64,000 nt of DNA from contig ARYC01000056.1 of assembly GCA_000711775.1 (NCBI GenBank), positions 186,001 through 250,000 of the forward strand, given 5' to 3'. Origin of the DNA: Oxytricha trifallax. Its lineage: Eukaryota > Ciliophora > Spirotrichea > Sporadotrichida > Oxytrichidae. Positions 20,543 through 32,580 of this stretch are shown piece by piece. Under the pieces are notes generated by a model. That model searched no databases, had not been told where the DNA came from, and saw only the letters and a program-made list of their open reading frames with translations. Both the position numbers and the translations under genes were made by a program. The first letter of the stretch is position 1; each line of letters starts with the position of its first letter.

Positions 20543-23500
20543 TTTATTTTAATTATATCTCAAAACATTTTGGTGATTGCTATATCAACAATTCAATACA
20601 CTCATTTGATTTTTCTTTGGTGAAGAGGTTGTCTTCCTCTTCTTCTCCATATTCATCACCATAGTCATCAGCATCTCCTTCGTCCATTTCTTCTTCACTG
20701 TCATCTCCCATCTCAACTTCAGAGTCTTCTTCTTTATCTCCTCCCTTGATATCTACATCAGACAGTTCCTCACCTTCGAAGAAGTCTCCCTCTTCGTCGC
20801 CATACTCTTTGCCAATGTCTTACTCTTCACCATCTTCCTCTTCATCATCTTCCTCTTCTCCATCTTCATCATTGTCAAGTTCATCAAGGATGCTTTCATC
20901 TTCATCATCTAAGTCTTCCTCTCCCATGCCTTAATTCATCTTTTTCATCTCCTTTTCCATTACTTATTGAGCGTACTTCTCAAGTTCTGGATCCTCAGCA
21001 TCCTCGTCAAAATCTAAATCAGACATATCCTCTCCATTCTTGTTTTCCTTGGCTGGCTTCTCTTTGAAGTACTTGTACATGTACTTTTCTTCTTCTCTCT
21101 GCTGAATGGAAGCTGGTAGTTATTCTTGGGTGAAATCGTATTGATTGATTGGCTTTTCATGTGCTGACATTCAAAACTATTATAAAAATTATGTATATAA
21201 ATTCAATTTATATGCAGCCAACAATGTAACATAAGAATAAAGAGTTTATGCAAATTGATTTAAATCATGAATTTTAATTAATGAGAAATTTTAGTAAATT
21301 ATATAGCATCTATAAATAATCATAAACAATATAATAAAAGTTCAAGCAATAATTCTGTTTTATTTCAAATGAGCATATAGAATTAATAATTTTTTTTTTT
21401 AAGTATATATTACTATGAGTATAATTTTCAAACCTATATTTTAAAAAACTTTATTAAAGTTATTGAAGTTTGAATTCTTTGAGCTTTTTAGAGCTTTGCT
21501 AGTTTATCAGCAGACTTAGGGTTCTTATAAGATATACGATCTAGGAAATTAGCCAAGCCAAAATCTAGTAGTGGATCTCCAGCGTAAACAATTGACTCTC
21601 CGTTGATAAGTTTATCAGCCCACATTTTAATGGTGGGATGAGTGTGAGCAGTCAAGTTTAGCAATTCAAAAAGAGGAGTTTAATCAGCATTGGCATACTT
21701 TGGCTCTCTCTTGGTAGCATCATAAGCGGCTCCATTATTGTTACTGCCAGTCTACTAGGCATACACAAGCTTGGTGTTATTTTACTTCTGCTCTTGCAAC
21801 TTATCAATGTCGTAGAATCTTTCTTCATCATCGCTATCATTAACATTGACAGTCTTGTGGCTTGGTTTGGTTGATCTGGAGAAATCAAAGGAGTACAGAT
21901 TGAACTTTATATCATCTTTAAGCTTAATCAACTCACTGATGATTAAGAGAGTGGCTGCTGTGTAGCCAGTCTCATTGATGAAGCACATATGCAGCATTCT
22001 CCTGAAGAAAGCCAAAACTCTTGGGATATTAGTATCTGCTTTGATTGACTTGAAGATCAAACTGAAGAACTCGTCTAATTTGTTTGCTTTGGTTAGATGA
22101 ACCTTGAGTAGTATTTCGTAGAGGGTTCTGTAATATCTGTCGTTATAGGTTGCGAGTGAGCTCTAAGTGGTGTCATCTTCTGACTTAGCGATTTGAAGTT
22201 CATTGCTCTTTAGTTTATTGGTTGACTTGGCGAATTGGAAGAGAAGCTTAAGTGTCTGGATTTGGATCTTGAAGGAACTGTGATGAGTCAACAGGAAAAG
22301 AATATTAGTTTAAGGGATAAAGTAAAAGCAATTAGAATTCCTTAATCTAGTGAAATATAGTATCTCACTTTAGTTTCCTCTTCTATAATCTAAGGCAGTA
22401 AACAAAACTTTCAATTCTAGTATTATTTATTTAATGATCCTTCCCAATATCTCTAGATTAATTAAATTTTATTTTGTTTTAAATTCATATTATTATTATA
22501 CTTTACATTATATTTTTTTATTATCTTATATGAAAATATAGGGAAAAATTTAAACTGTTATTTAATTGAAAATTTTAAATACACTATTTTTATCTTATAA
22601 ATTAATTTTGAAAATTAAATTAGCTTCAATAATTTATAAATTATAGGATTAATTAAAGTTGTTTATAAATTTCATTGTTTAAGTGAAATCTATTAAATAT
22701 CGTGACCAATAATACATACTTTCGAAGTTTAATTAAAGTAAATATTAATTTAGAAAAGATAAACTAAAAGGTATCTCTTTATGTGGGGATATCAATTTTA
22801 TTTAAAAAATAACTAGGAAGGAATCTATAGCATTTATATAATCTTTCTTAATTCAGAATTTGATGGGGAAGTTAGGTCTAGTCCTTAGCATTTGAGCATC
22901 AGTACATTGACTCCTTTCAATACAATTTCAGCAATTTTATTGTTGCTTTCATCCACTTTACCAACCTTCTCAGTTTGCTTCAAATCTCTGATTCTTTACT
23001 CCTTTGACTTAGTTCGGTCCTTCTTTTGAGGGATTTAAGCTTTTTCCTTCTCGAGATCTTTCTTCTCCTCTGATCCCACGATTTTCTTGAACAATGAGAA
23101 AAAGATCTTAAAAAGCAATATTCTCACTTTCTCATCTTTAGGAGCTACCATACTTGACACTCTGTTCAAGTAGGCACAAGCATAGTAAATATGATTTTAC
23201 TTAGTACCAGTTCTATTGATAAAAATCTGAACTTCTCTCACAATGACCTCAGCCATTTCTTTATGAGTTTGAGTGAGCTTAATCAAAACGAAGATGGTGT
23301 GGCATTAAACTTTCTTGGAAAGATCTCCTAATTTGTTGACAATAATGTTGAGGATGGTGTCTTCTTGCTCTGGTCTGCGTTCAATCAATTATTGCAAAAT
23401 ATTCAGGGAAAACTTCTTGTAATGCTCTAGATCATCATGAGTTAATGGCTGCAATACTGTAGTAATGAATTCCTTGTACAATTCCTTTATTTGATGTTCA

Positions 23501-24075
23501 AAGTATGCCTCCATAAGCTCCTTCTCCTTGATTTCGCTTTCTTTTCTGTTCATAATATGTGGATTCTTACTGAATGGAAGCAATTTGGAATCTTCCTTTA
23601 AGAGACCATGCTCGGTAAATAGGTCTCTAAGAGCTCCAATTGATGATTCAGCTTGCTTGCGATTCTTCTTCTTTGATAAATTGATAAGAGTTTTCAAGTA
23701 AGTGAGTGATTTAATGGGGTCTTTCTGTATCAACAAGGACAATGCTGAGATTTTATCAGTAATTGTACCCTCTTTAAGCATCTTTAGCAAATAGTCACCA
23801 TCTTTATTATCTTTAGTCAGCTTCTGATAATATGTCTACTCGTTTTGACGAACTAAATTCTCTGCTTTCTTGTATAGATTTGCATAGATAATAATATTGT
23901 CTTATATCTTTTTCAGAGGAGTGATGGTTGGTTAAGTTTGCTGGGGCTTCTTATCCTATTAAGGTTATTTCTGTTGTCTGGGTTAAGAGTGACTCTTTTT
24001 ATTGTTATTGGCTTACTTACCTGCTGATGCAGGAGTGGGATTTACCTTTTAGGCAGTCGCTTGTACTTATTACAT
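20469..24075 (-). CDS. Mak21/Noc1/CEBPZ ribosome-biogenesis protein
   Basis: Member of the CBF/Mak21 family, which acts in early 60S subunit assembly in the nucleolus. Start ATG 24075, then a Gln/Lys-rich leader and the family's helical-repeat region: TDKISALSLLIQKDPIKSL and IGALRDLFTEHGLL. Past an interruption come the signature DRYYRTLYEILL, KADTNIPRVLAFFRRML, KREPKYANADQTPLFELLNL and HPTIKMWADKLINGE...YAGDPLLDFGLANFLDR. The final part has EEEKYMYKYFKEK and a long Asp/Glu tail. Two non-coding interruptions are seen (about 22320-22865 and 21180-21475). The acidic tail is open past ECIELLI to TGA 20469, overlapping the next gene's start; the true end may be nearer 20580. Confidence 0.9.
21180..21475. 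other. AT-rich interruption in the Mak21/CEBPZ gene (intron or eliminated segment)
   Basis: Separates the SYKNPKSADK region from HEKPINQYDFTQEQLP, which are close together in CEBPZ proteins. GT (after ...AAATATAG on the minus strand) and AG ends near the edges allow an intron; no clear pointer pair is seen. Confidence 0.6.
22320..22865. other. AT-rich interruption in the Mak21/CEBPZ gene
   Basis: About 540 bases without coding signal, between KGVNVLMLKCQG and the LLTHHSSFKIQIQTLK segment, which are adjacent in the family. Too AT-rich to choose splice sites or pointers by eye. Confidence 0.6.
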
Positions 24076-24187
24076 TTTATATATTAATCTATTGATATTT
24101 AATACTTATTGCTTATTTTATATATGGCATCTCATAGAAAGGCTTTTCGTTTGAATCAAGCAGCATTAAATTTATTATTTATACATT

Positions 24188-24640
24188 TCATTGATTTGGA
24201 CTAATTCTCCTGAATAAAATTTGCACCCTCTCGTCTTCATTAGCCATTAACAAATTTCTAAAGAAATAGTTGAAATAATCGAACCTCCCTGATTGTATAT
24301 CCTCCTTGGGTGCTACATTTTTCCACTATGATTCAAATGAGACTGTTTGAATAACTACACTTAATAGTGCTGCCACTAGAAATTCACACACTTTCCTTAA
24401 CCATTTCCTGAGCTTACTATGTTTACTTTTAACTTATTGATGGTCACTGTGCGTGTAATCATCTATTGGCTTTTTCTTAAGCTTCCTCCTGGTGTCTTGA
24501 GAAGTGATCTATCTGTTGACTGGCTCTCCGGTTACTTTATCAATTTCACGTCTGTAGTATTTCTGGAAGGAGTTTACATAGGGTTTTCTATAGCGAAACA
24601 TCAATTTGAACAGACATTCAAAAGCCAAAGTCATGGACAT
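24188..24640 (-). CDS. Unknown basic protein, 150 aa
   Basis: ATG 24640 (MSMTLAFECLFKLMFRYRKP) to TGA 24188-24190, with five in-frame TAA/TAG. Very basic in the middle (RRKLKKKP, KHSKLRKWLRKV), then a short hydrophobic stretch (CEFLVAALLSVVIQTV) and a charged C-terminus. It may be one gene segment rather than a whole gene. Starts about 110 bases upstream (on the minus strand beyond 24075) of the Mak21 gene start, same strand. No family recognised. Confidence 0.45.
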
Positions 24641-24699
24641 TAAAGTCATTACTCTTCGCATAGGTTTGTGGAAAAATAATGGCAGAGTTATTATTTAAG

Positions 24700-25310
24700 A
24701 ATCGTGCAGAATTTAGAAAATTAATATAATTAGTAGCAATTTAGTCATCACTAAATTCAGTTCAACTTCCTCAAAAATTAAAATATATAATTGATGATAT
24801 ATTGAACTTTAATTAAGAATAAAATTAACTATAGTTTTAATAAAAAAACTATTTTTAAAATAATTCCCTATTCACATTTTAAATTAAATAGAAGCCTTAC
24901 TTTGTGTAAATTTCAAATGATAAATATTATTTATTGAGTTTTTAATTATTTCAACAATATAGCTGTCACAACTATAATTATATTTAAATTATTCATGAAA
25001 TTCTTACAAGCAGAAACAAATGGAAACTTTTTGTCGTGAGATTTTTGAAAGTACGCTCTCTGAAAACACTAAAATAATTTTTGGAAGAAAGTAAATGAAG
25101 CAGAAAATAATCCTATTTTTAGCACTAATTTCTGTCTAGTTTCGACTAAACTTTATATTTTATTGATTAATTTTGTATTAAAACGTATACTTGATGAATT
25201 AATAATTTATTTGGAATTAAGCTATTGTTATATGAAATGTTAATTAATAAAAAACATAATAAATCAATATAAATCTATCTCTCTATAAAATATCCCCTAT
25301 ATATATTAAT
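24700..25310. other. AT-rich DNA, nothing recognised
   Basis: No protein-like frame, RNA gene or repeat could be supported. Confidence 0.5.
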
Positions 25311-25317
25311 TTAAGCT

Positions 25318-25725
25318 TCAGTTTACTAGTTTGATGATCTCCCAAAAGGGCAAGTTCTTATTCTTATATTCCAGTAGGAAAATCAAGGCATTAATATATG
25401 TACCAAACATAAGCCCTTTAATAAAGTTTTAAGGAACACTCTGCACCATATGCTTGAAGCAACTCTTTTAATGCTAGCACAGAACGTATTTGTACACCAT
25501 GAAATTATGAAAAGTGATATCATCATTGATGGATTTTGCTATTTTAATCTTTCGCATTCTCCCCCAACTATCACCTACGAATTCGAAGTCATTGTCTGAT
25601 AAGTTCTAATCTGAATCTATGAGAGAGTCAGAAGAAGTGTCAGAGGTGGAATCTTGGTATTATCGACCAAACATATCGACTGAAAATCCTGGCTTTTTTT
25701 TCTGTTCTATATTATACTTTTTCAT
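25318..25725 (-). CDS. Unknown small protein, 135 aa
   Basis: ATG 25725 (MKKYNIEQKKKPGFSVDMFG) to TGA 25318-25320. Starts basic, then an acidic Ser/Asp region (DTSSDSLIDSDQNLSDNDFEF), then a conserved-looking core with NFMVYKYVLC, two nearby His-Gln/Lys-Cys groups, and a hydrophobic C-terminal helix (GLMFGTYINALIFLLEY). Sequence composition contrasts sharply with the AT-rich flanks, which supports real coding. No family recognised. Confidence 0.5.
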
Positions 25726-25729
25726 TTTT

Positions 25730-26160
25730 AAAACAATTAAAAACTTTAATTTTCCAAATATCCTTTTTAAGTACCTAAATTTATGCAGATTTTATTGTAT
25801 TTAATGCATTTTATAATGAGAATTTTAGAGAATATCATTTTAAGGAAATAATCATAGTACAATTTTCATAGATTAATAAAGTTTAATAATATATATATTT
25901 TATAATATTTTAAGCAATTCAAAAATTCATAAATGCTATCATAAAATTAAAAAGATTTTATTTACTGAATTGGTAAATAATCTAAACTTTGTTTTAAAAT
26001 AACAAATTAAATATAAATATAATTACAATATTTTTTAAATAAATTTAATTGTATTAAATAATAAAATAGATAAATAAATAATTTATAAAATGTTTGATCA
26101 TAGTGCTTTGTGTCATTCAACATTAATGCAAGTTACAAAAAACATATCTAACATTTTATT
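25730..26160. other. AT-rich DNA, nothing recognised
   Basis: Very AT-rich sequence without a protein-like frame. Confidence 0.5.
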
Positions 26161-26167
26161 TTTACAG

Positions 26168-26260
26168 GGGTTGCACCTGTTACGACTAAGGGCAAACAAT
26201 TTAAGATTTTCGATGATGACAATGAAGATGAGGAGGAAGATGAAACGTTTTTTTGTTAGA
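26168..26260 (+). CDS. Possible terminal exon with acidic tail
   Basis: After a consensus-like acceptor (TTTTTACAG) the plus strand reads GVAPVTTKGKQFKIFDDDNEDEEEDETF, an acidic tail typical of protein C-termini, with higher GC than the flanks. The next TGA is at about 26340 after low-complexity sequence. The parent gene is not found upstream, so it may be a lone gene segment. Confidence 0.3.
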
Positions 26261-26677
26261 TTTACTATTACTATTACTACTATTACATTGTTATTATTCT
26301 AAATTCATTTTCTAATTCACTTTATTTTATTTAAAAAGCATCATGAATATTAATTATTATATTCTATTTTTAAATATAAAGGAATGATTCAATTGTATTA
26401 CCCTAATCTCAAGAAATCTAATTAAAAATAATAATTTTATAGATTTCTATAGGATTAACCATAAATTCTTTAATTATTTGAATAATTTGGGTTTTTCATT
26501 AGAATTATTTGTAATTATTGATTCTCTATTGTTTCGTAAATCATTAAGACTTGTACTAAAATCTTTTAATTTATGAATATACATGGGCAATAAAACTAGT
26601 CGCACTCAATCTACAAAAGAAACAATCAGCAACACTAGCACTAGATTTCAACACTTCCTCACAACGAGTAAAACAGT

Positions 26678-27898
26678 ATGATGACTGCCATTAACCCAGT
26701 GAGTGATCTCTCCTATCAAAGAGACAAATCTCCAATCATGCTTAGACACAGAGGGGATAGAGGCCCAATGACTGGCAATGGAGTTTAAAGAGAAATGTTC
26801 AAATCAATCGAAACTCACGATAGAAATAGAGCACATAATTTGCTGTTGACTTCACTATCAGCTGAGAGACAGCCCTAATAAAGATCACCAAGTGTAGGAG
26901 AGAGGTTATATGGAGCTCATTAAAATAGTGGAATACCTAATCCATTCACCATAAACAGACTCTAATCACCTTCACAATAGCAACAGCAAAAAGCTACATT
27001 ACACTAAAGTCATGATATAGAGGTTTTGTTGCAATAAATCAGAGATTTAAAGGTTGAGAGAGAGAACACTAATCTAAGACTAATGAAGACAGAAAGAGAC
27101 AAAGATTCTTATAATGTTCAAAGACAGTAGATAGAGTAAGAGATGGAAAGAATGCGAAGAATTTTAGAGCAACAACGAGAAGAGATTAGAGACATCTTAG
27201 AGGAAAAGATCTAATTGAAAGATGAACTTGATAGATTGTTAATGGTGCCTCATGTTGATAATAATAACTTACAGCCACTACTTTCTCCCTCAAGCAATAG
27301 ATTTGGAGGTAGTACTAACTCAAATAACGCCACTTATGTTTTTGAATTGGAATAGAGAGTTCGCAAGCTTGAGAAAGAATTGAAAGATACCTTGGACAAA
27401 TCAGAGAGACTTTTTGAATAAGTATAACTTAATGATAGAATAAACCAGGAGTTTAAGAGAACTATACAAATTCTAGAGGATAGTGTAGAAAGTGGAAGAA
27501 GAACTATTAACGATTAGAAAGAATTGATTTAACAAAAAGAGTCTAAAATCTGGTCCTACAAATCAAAGCTAAAGAGTGTGAAAATTGTTAAAGACAGTAA
27601 TGTTGTTAATTCTAATGTTGAATTAAAACAAATTCAATCTCAACTTGAGGTAAGCTTGCATTTAATTATAAATTAATTAACTATTAGGATCAAATCGAGT
27701 AAACAGAAAACTCACTCAAATCAAAGATTGAAGAGCTAAACAAACAAGTTGACATAAAATCCTAGGACATTGCAAAGCTAAAGAGACAAATTGAGAGAAC
27801 CATTAAAGAACAAGAAATTCAGAAAATTAACTTACAGCAAGAAAAGAATGAACCGAATCATGAAGATATTGTGTCAAATCTCAAATAGTAGATTCAAG
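26678..27898 (+). CDS. Coiled-coil protein, 3' end open
   Basis: ATG 26678 (MMTAINPVSDLSYQRDKSPI). An N-terminal polar region with Gln/Ser repeats is followed by long heptad-type coiled coil (EVLLQQIRDLKVERENTNLR, ERMRRILEQQREEIRDILEE, RVRKLEKELKDTLDKSE, DQIEQTENSLKSKIEELNKQ). A 38-base intron at 27650-27687 (GTAAGC...TATTAG) joins QLE to DQIEQ in frame. The last clear codons are at 27898, followed by GTAAAACATA, a possible donor, and then AT-rich DNA; the rest of the protein is missing or very short. It resembles basal-body/cytoskeletal coiled-coil proteins only in general character. Confidence 0.65.
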
Positions 27899-27899
27899 G

Positions 27900-28290
27900 T
27901 AAAACATAAAAGTGTTAGAGTAATTTTTTAAAAAATATAATGATAAGAACTTGTTAATCAATAAATATATATTTTTAGTGTTATTCTGATTGTTAAAATA
28001 TAGAGTATGTGAATTGTAGTCTAGAATTTTTAACTTTCCTTTTTAGAATTTTATCTGCAAGAATTTTTAAATTATACATAGAAAAGTTTAATATAATCAT
28101 ATAATTAACTTTCGCATCTTTTTATTTAAAATAGAAATCAAAACGATTTTATAAAAAATTTTAGATAAATAACCTCATTAGTAAAATAATTTGAAACTAA
28201 TAATATAAAATATAAATTTGTATAAGCTTTGATAAAAGAAGAAAGAAAAAAATTTAATTTACCCCTCTCCCTTAATATTCTTGCTAATTT
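27900..28290. other. AT-rich spacer between convergent genes
   Basis: Lies between the plus-strand coiled-coil gene and the minus-strand cystathionine gamma-lyase. No feature seen. Confidence 0.5.
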
Positions 28291-28294
28291 CATC

Positions 28295-29772
28295 TCATGC
28301 TTTCTCAAGTGCTTGCTTGAGATCTTCCATCAAATCCTTGAGGTCCTCAATACCAGTGGAAATTCTAATAAAGTTGTCATCAATGCCAAGTTCCTTTCTC
28401 TTTTCAGCTGGGACTGACATATGAGTCATAAGTGCTGGGTTCTCAATTAAACTTTCAACACCACCAAGACTCTCAGCCAAAGTAAAGATTTTTACAGCTT
28501 TTAAGAATCTCTCTGCGGTATGGATGTCTCCCTTAATGTAGAAAGATATCATAGCACCTGGTCCTCTTGATTGTCTCTTAGTGAGTTCATATTGGGGATG
28601 TGACTTCAAGCCTGGATAGATAACTCTTTCGATCTTAGGATGCTTTTCTAAGTATGTAGCTATGCTTTAGGCACTAGTCATAGCTCTTTCCATTCTTACA
28701 GCAAGAGTCTTTGAACCTCTCAAGGCAAGATAGCAATCAAATGGTGAAGCTCCAGAACCGATTGACTTCATAGAGAAGAATAATCTATCGTAGAGCTCTC
28801 TATCATTAAGGCAAATACATCCCATAACGACATCAGAGTGACCTCCGATATACTTGGTGATAGAGTGAACAACCATAGTTGCACCCAAGTCAAGTGGATT
28901 TTGTAAATATGGAGAGAAGAAAGTGTTGTCAATAACCAAAATGACATTCTTTTCTTTGCAGATTTTTGCAACAGCGGCAATATCGAAAATTTTGAGGGTT
29001 GGGTTAGTTGGAGTCTCAGCCCATACAACTTTAGTGTTTGGTTTGATGGCTCCTCTAACATCTTAGGGGTCTGTGAAATCAATCATAGATAGCTCAATAC
29101 CTTGTCTTTCAGATAAGATTTTTCTGAGATATCTTTGAGTACCACCATAAACATCATCAATGCAGAGAACGTGATCTCCTGAGCTCAATAATTGCATGAT
29201 AGTGAGTGTAGCTGACATACCACTGTTCAAAGCGAAAGAGTACTTTGCATTCTCAAGGGAAGCCAAGTTTCTCTCTAAAGCAAGTCTGGTCGGGTTTCCG
29301 CATCTTGCATAATCAAAGCACATAGGTTGACCTGGTGCTGGCTGAGCATAAGTATAAGTAAAAGACTGGCTTATACATTTCAAATATTTACTTAAAAATA
29401 ATTATAGTTGAAAGATCGATAGAAGGTGCAACTCCTCCCCACTTTGAGTCTGGTTCATTACCACAGTGAATAGCCTTAGTAGCAAAACCACTATTATAAT
29501 GATTAAACATTGCATTCTACTTACTACTTAGAGTATTTAGCATCAAGAGCAAAATAGTCCCACATCTCTTTGGGTTGATGAGCATTTCCATTTTCAAGAT
29601 GATGGTGACCATTAGCTTGAGCTCCTCCATTCTTCTCTTCCTCAACTTGCTTCTTTAAAGGAGTAGGTTTCTTGGATGATGCCTTGTTTGTGGCCTTCTT
29701 GGCAATATCCTTGCTCTTTTAATCTACCTTTTAGAGAGCAGCTTGTTTAGTGTCAGTCTTGGGCTTTACCAT
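28295..29772 (-). CDS. Cystathionine gamma-lyase-type PLP enzyme, three exons
   Basis: Trans-sulfuration enzyme of the Cys/Met metabolism PLP family; cleaves cystathionine to cysteine, 2-oxobutyrate and ammonia. Exons 29525-29772, 29392-29490 and 28295-29369 sum to 474 codons. Introns are 34 bases (29491-29524) and only 22 bases (29370-29391), both GT-AG, both restoring family sequence (KYGFATKAIHCGNEP; then QSFTYTYAQPAPGQP). Family motifs: YARCGNPTR, SGMSATLTI, DDVYGGTQRYL, ETPTNPTLK, DNTFFSPYLQNPL, SITKYIGGHSDVVMG (Lys binds PLP), RGSKTLAVRMERA, LAESLGGVESL. The N-terminal 75 residues are an extra Lys/Ala-rich and His/Asn-rich extension not typical of the family. Stop TGA 28295-28297. Cystathionine gamma-synthase is less likely, since the C-terminal half follows the eukaryotic lyase. 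Confidence 0.93.
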
Positions 29773-29932
29773 TGATTGTGATGGGAATTATCTGAGTTTA
29801 ATATTAGTATATTATATTTCAAGAAATAAGATTTAAAGTATATCCCTCAATACATAAATCTATTAGATACTACGAATCTTAGCCTTATTAGATTACTATG
29901 TTTTGAAAAACAATGAATAAAAATTCTTATAT

Positions 29933-31424
29933 TCACAAAAGCTCATCAAGTCTGTTTTACCTAATTATCTTATCAACAAAATTCTGTCTCTATAATTATC
30001 CCTAATGCAAAGTTTTCATTCTTCTCTATTTTTTACTGCTGCTCAGTATCCCACTCATTTTTACCATAAGCGCATCTTATAATATCTGTTCATCTAGCTT
30101 TCCTTGCTGCTTAACTTCGTCGTCAATAAAAACTTTAATCATCTCATCACCTATTTCCATTTGCTCTGTCCATTCGTTAATAGCTATGATTGCGTTTTTG
30201 AAAATTTAGCCTTTATTATCCTGTTTTTTGTCAATCCATGGTCTAAAAAAGATTAGTTTAAATTAATGAAATGGAATAATTCAACATGTCTTTTTAAAAG
30301 CAATATCTAAATACTTACTCATAATCAGTAATCCAACTGTTTAACTTCTAAGTATTTTTAATCAAAAGCTTAATTTTATCACATTTATTATCAACTTATT
30401 TTATCATTTTAGCTTCTTAAGAGTCTTTGCACTATGCTACTATAAAGTTAGCTCTTATTAAATCAACTTATAAACTACTCTATGTGCCCATTTTCAAGCT
30501 TTTATGCTTTTAGTTAACTTTGTTTGGTGAATTTAAGTATACTTAAGTTGCCTCCTTACTTTTTTCTTAAAGTAGTTTCTCTCTCTATTCTTTAGTGAGG
30601 CTTTTCATTGATTGAGATTCTTAGATTTACTTTGCTTGCTTGATTTATGAATCTCTTCGATCTTAGTGTTTATTGGAGAGCCTGACAAAGTTTAATTCAG
30701 ATTTCGCCAAATTAAGTCTTTTGGATTTCTTCGGAGGGTCATCAATATTATCTTTGGCTCCAATGCCAATTGCATTAAGTAATAATCGATCTTGCTCCTC
30801 CTTGGCTTCTCTTTTTATAAGCTCGTATTTATCTTTAATGATGTTCAAGACTTATAGTTGCTTCAGCTTTTCTAGTTTTTTCATTTACTTTTTAGACATT
30901 TATTTCTAAGAAAATTTCAATTAGATTTATTCCCGTACTTTAGGATGTGCTGATAGGAGTCTTGCTCTCAATGATTTTGGTTAACTTGGATTAATATTGA
31001 ATTTAAATTGAGTGTTTTATTTTCTAAATTGAGGAGATTAAGGCAATGACAAAGCCTTAGGACTGCCATTGAGTTCAGATTTCCTTTTATCTGTTGTAAA
31101 TTCTGAAATACCACTAAGTGAAGATAAACTGCTACAACTACTTACTGATTTGTCAAGTTTATTTACTGTTATTTTGAAGCCACTATTCATCATAGTGTTT
31201 GTAGCCGAGTATGATTGTGGTTTAATAGAGACATTTGTTCTAACTCTTAGCTCTTTAAATCTTCTTTATTAGACAAGTGAATTTGTGGAATCTTGAAAAG
31301 ACTCAGAGTTTGAAATTGGAGTTATTTTACTTTGGTTTGGTATTTATAGTGAGTTAAACATACCGTCAGTGTTTGAGTTATAAACCTATTATGATTATCT
31401 CAAAGTCATATTTGTATTAGGCAT
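29933..31424 (-). CDS. Unknown Ser/Lys/Gln-rich protein, 471 aa
   Basis: ATG 31424 (MPNTNMTLRQSQQVYNSN) to TGA 29933-29935, with one 76-base GT-AG intron at 30243-30318 joining WITDYE to PWIDKKQDNK; the coding length is exactly 472 codons. The N-terminal third is Ser/Thr/Asn-rich and probably disordered (SVSSCSSLSSLSGISEF). The middle is a Lys-rich coil (MKKLEKLKQLQVLNIIKDKYELIKREAKEEQDRLLL). The C-terminal part is more globular (FKNAIIAINEWTEQMEIGDEMIKVFIDDEV). Reading is open a little upstream of the ATG (VIVEETQDDDT), so the start could be earlier. No family recognised. Confidence 0.65.
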
Positions 31425-31492
31425 TGTATCATCATCTTAAGTTTCTTCAACTATCACTTAATTTATTGTAATATTATAAACCACTTGGTAAT

Positions 31493-31644
31493 ATGGAAGG
31501 ATATGGGTATGCAAGGGGTTATCTAGCTTATAGAAATAGGATCTAGTTGGCAGGATTGAACCTACCAGCCATAAAATTCTACAAGTAGACTAATCATTAA
31601 AAATTTCTTAGTATTAGATTAGTTTATTTGCATTTGTCAAATTC
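31493..31644 (+). CDS. First exon of an unknown gene
   Basis: ATG 31493 (MEGYGYARGYLAYRNRIQLA, then GLNLPAIKFYKQTNHQ) ending at a GTAAGT donor at 31645. GC content is higher than the surroundings. It lies head-to-head with the minus-strand gene that starts at 31424, so the 70 bases between may hold both promoters. Downstream coding islands on the same strand (32266-32580, 33136-33400) may be later parts of it. No family recognised. Confidence 0.45.
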
Positions 31645-32265
31645 GTAAGTAAACTAGAGAGGTTAAAAAAGTAGATAAGTCATTGATAGTAAGTAGACAA
31701 GAACTGTGAAGTTAACTTATAGATGTTTTTTTTTCAAAATTATTTTGGGAACTAAAGCAAATAAAACAACGAATGGATAAAAGAACTACATTCACGGTAT
31801 CTGTGTGACCGGTTAAATTTTTTCCACCTAATTCTATTTTTAATGGCAGATTTAGACAGGTCTGTCTCATTTCCTCTCAAACTTTATTGGTTCGGGATCA
31901 ATGAGTTGTATTTTTATTTGGAAAATTTGTGAATTTAAAAACAAAAAAGAATTTTCTCTACAGTGATGTATTTTTTATTAACTCTAAGTTTTGATAGCTA
32001 TGTCCGTTGAATCTTAATTACTTCATTATTCTTTTAAAGTATTAAATTAAATTTAAATTACTCATTAATAACTTACAAAATAACTAACAAACTATCACAT
32101 CATGAAAGTTATTGGATTACTGTCTTGATTTTGACAAAGTTTTTCTCATATTCTATCTTACCTATAAATTATTCTTCAGAATATCTAGAGTCTATTGTTG
32201 AGAATTAGAAGCTTTGGGACTCTAAGTTTGATTGATAATTTTAGCTGAATTTATAAATTGAGAAG

Positions 32266-32580
32266 CAAGAGATGAGTTTTAAATCTATTGAGATTAATCA
32301 GTACTACTTTCATGTCTTTAGATAATATTTTAATCAATTTTATTTTGTAACAAGTCAATTTGATTGGAAAATTATAAAAGATCAGAGGTATTGGGAATTG
32401 ATTTTGAGTTTTTTCTTAGAGGCTACACAAGTAAGTCCCTATGAGATTGCATTTTGTTAAGAATCTCCTTTCGTTTTTAGATTTCTCTTATTTAAACCTT
32501 AAAAATTAAATGCTTATATTGAAAATGATAATGATTACAAATTATATTGGTATGTTTATTTTTATAATTATATTTGATAA
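32266..32580 (+). CDS. Coding island of an unknown gene
   Basis: A plus-strand frame with EKQEMSFKSIEINQYYFHVF, FDWKIIKDQRYWELILSFFL, EATQVSPYEIAFCQESPFVF and FLLFKPQKLNAYIENDND. It is aromatic-rich and globular-looking, with several TAA/TAG read as Gln. Bounded by AT-rich DNA on both sides. Splice sites or pointers to the neighbouring islands were not resolved. No family recognised. Confidence 0.45.

Noticed and set aside
20746-20934. Plus-strand poly-Ser protein.
   Set aside because: It is the antisense of the acidic tail of the Mak21/CEBPZ gene.
24419-24643. Plus-strand hydrophobic 74-residue frame.
   Set aside because: Antisense of the better-supported minus-strand gene 24188-24640.
31545-31580. 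tRNA T-arm-like hairpin (minus strand GGTAGGTTCAATCCTGCC).
   Set aside because: The loop has six bases rather than seven, no acceptor, D or anticodon arms can be built around it, and the plus strand is coding from ATG 31493.
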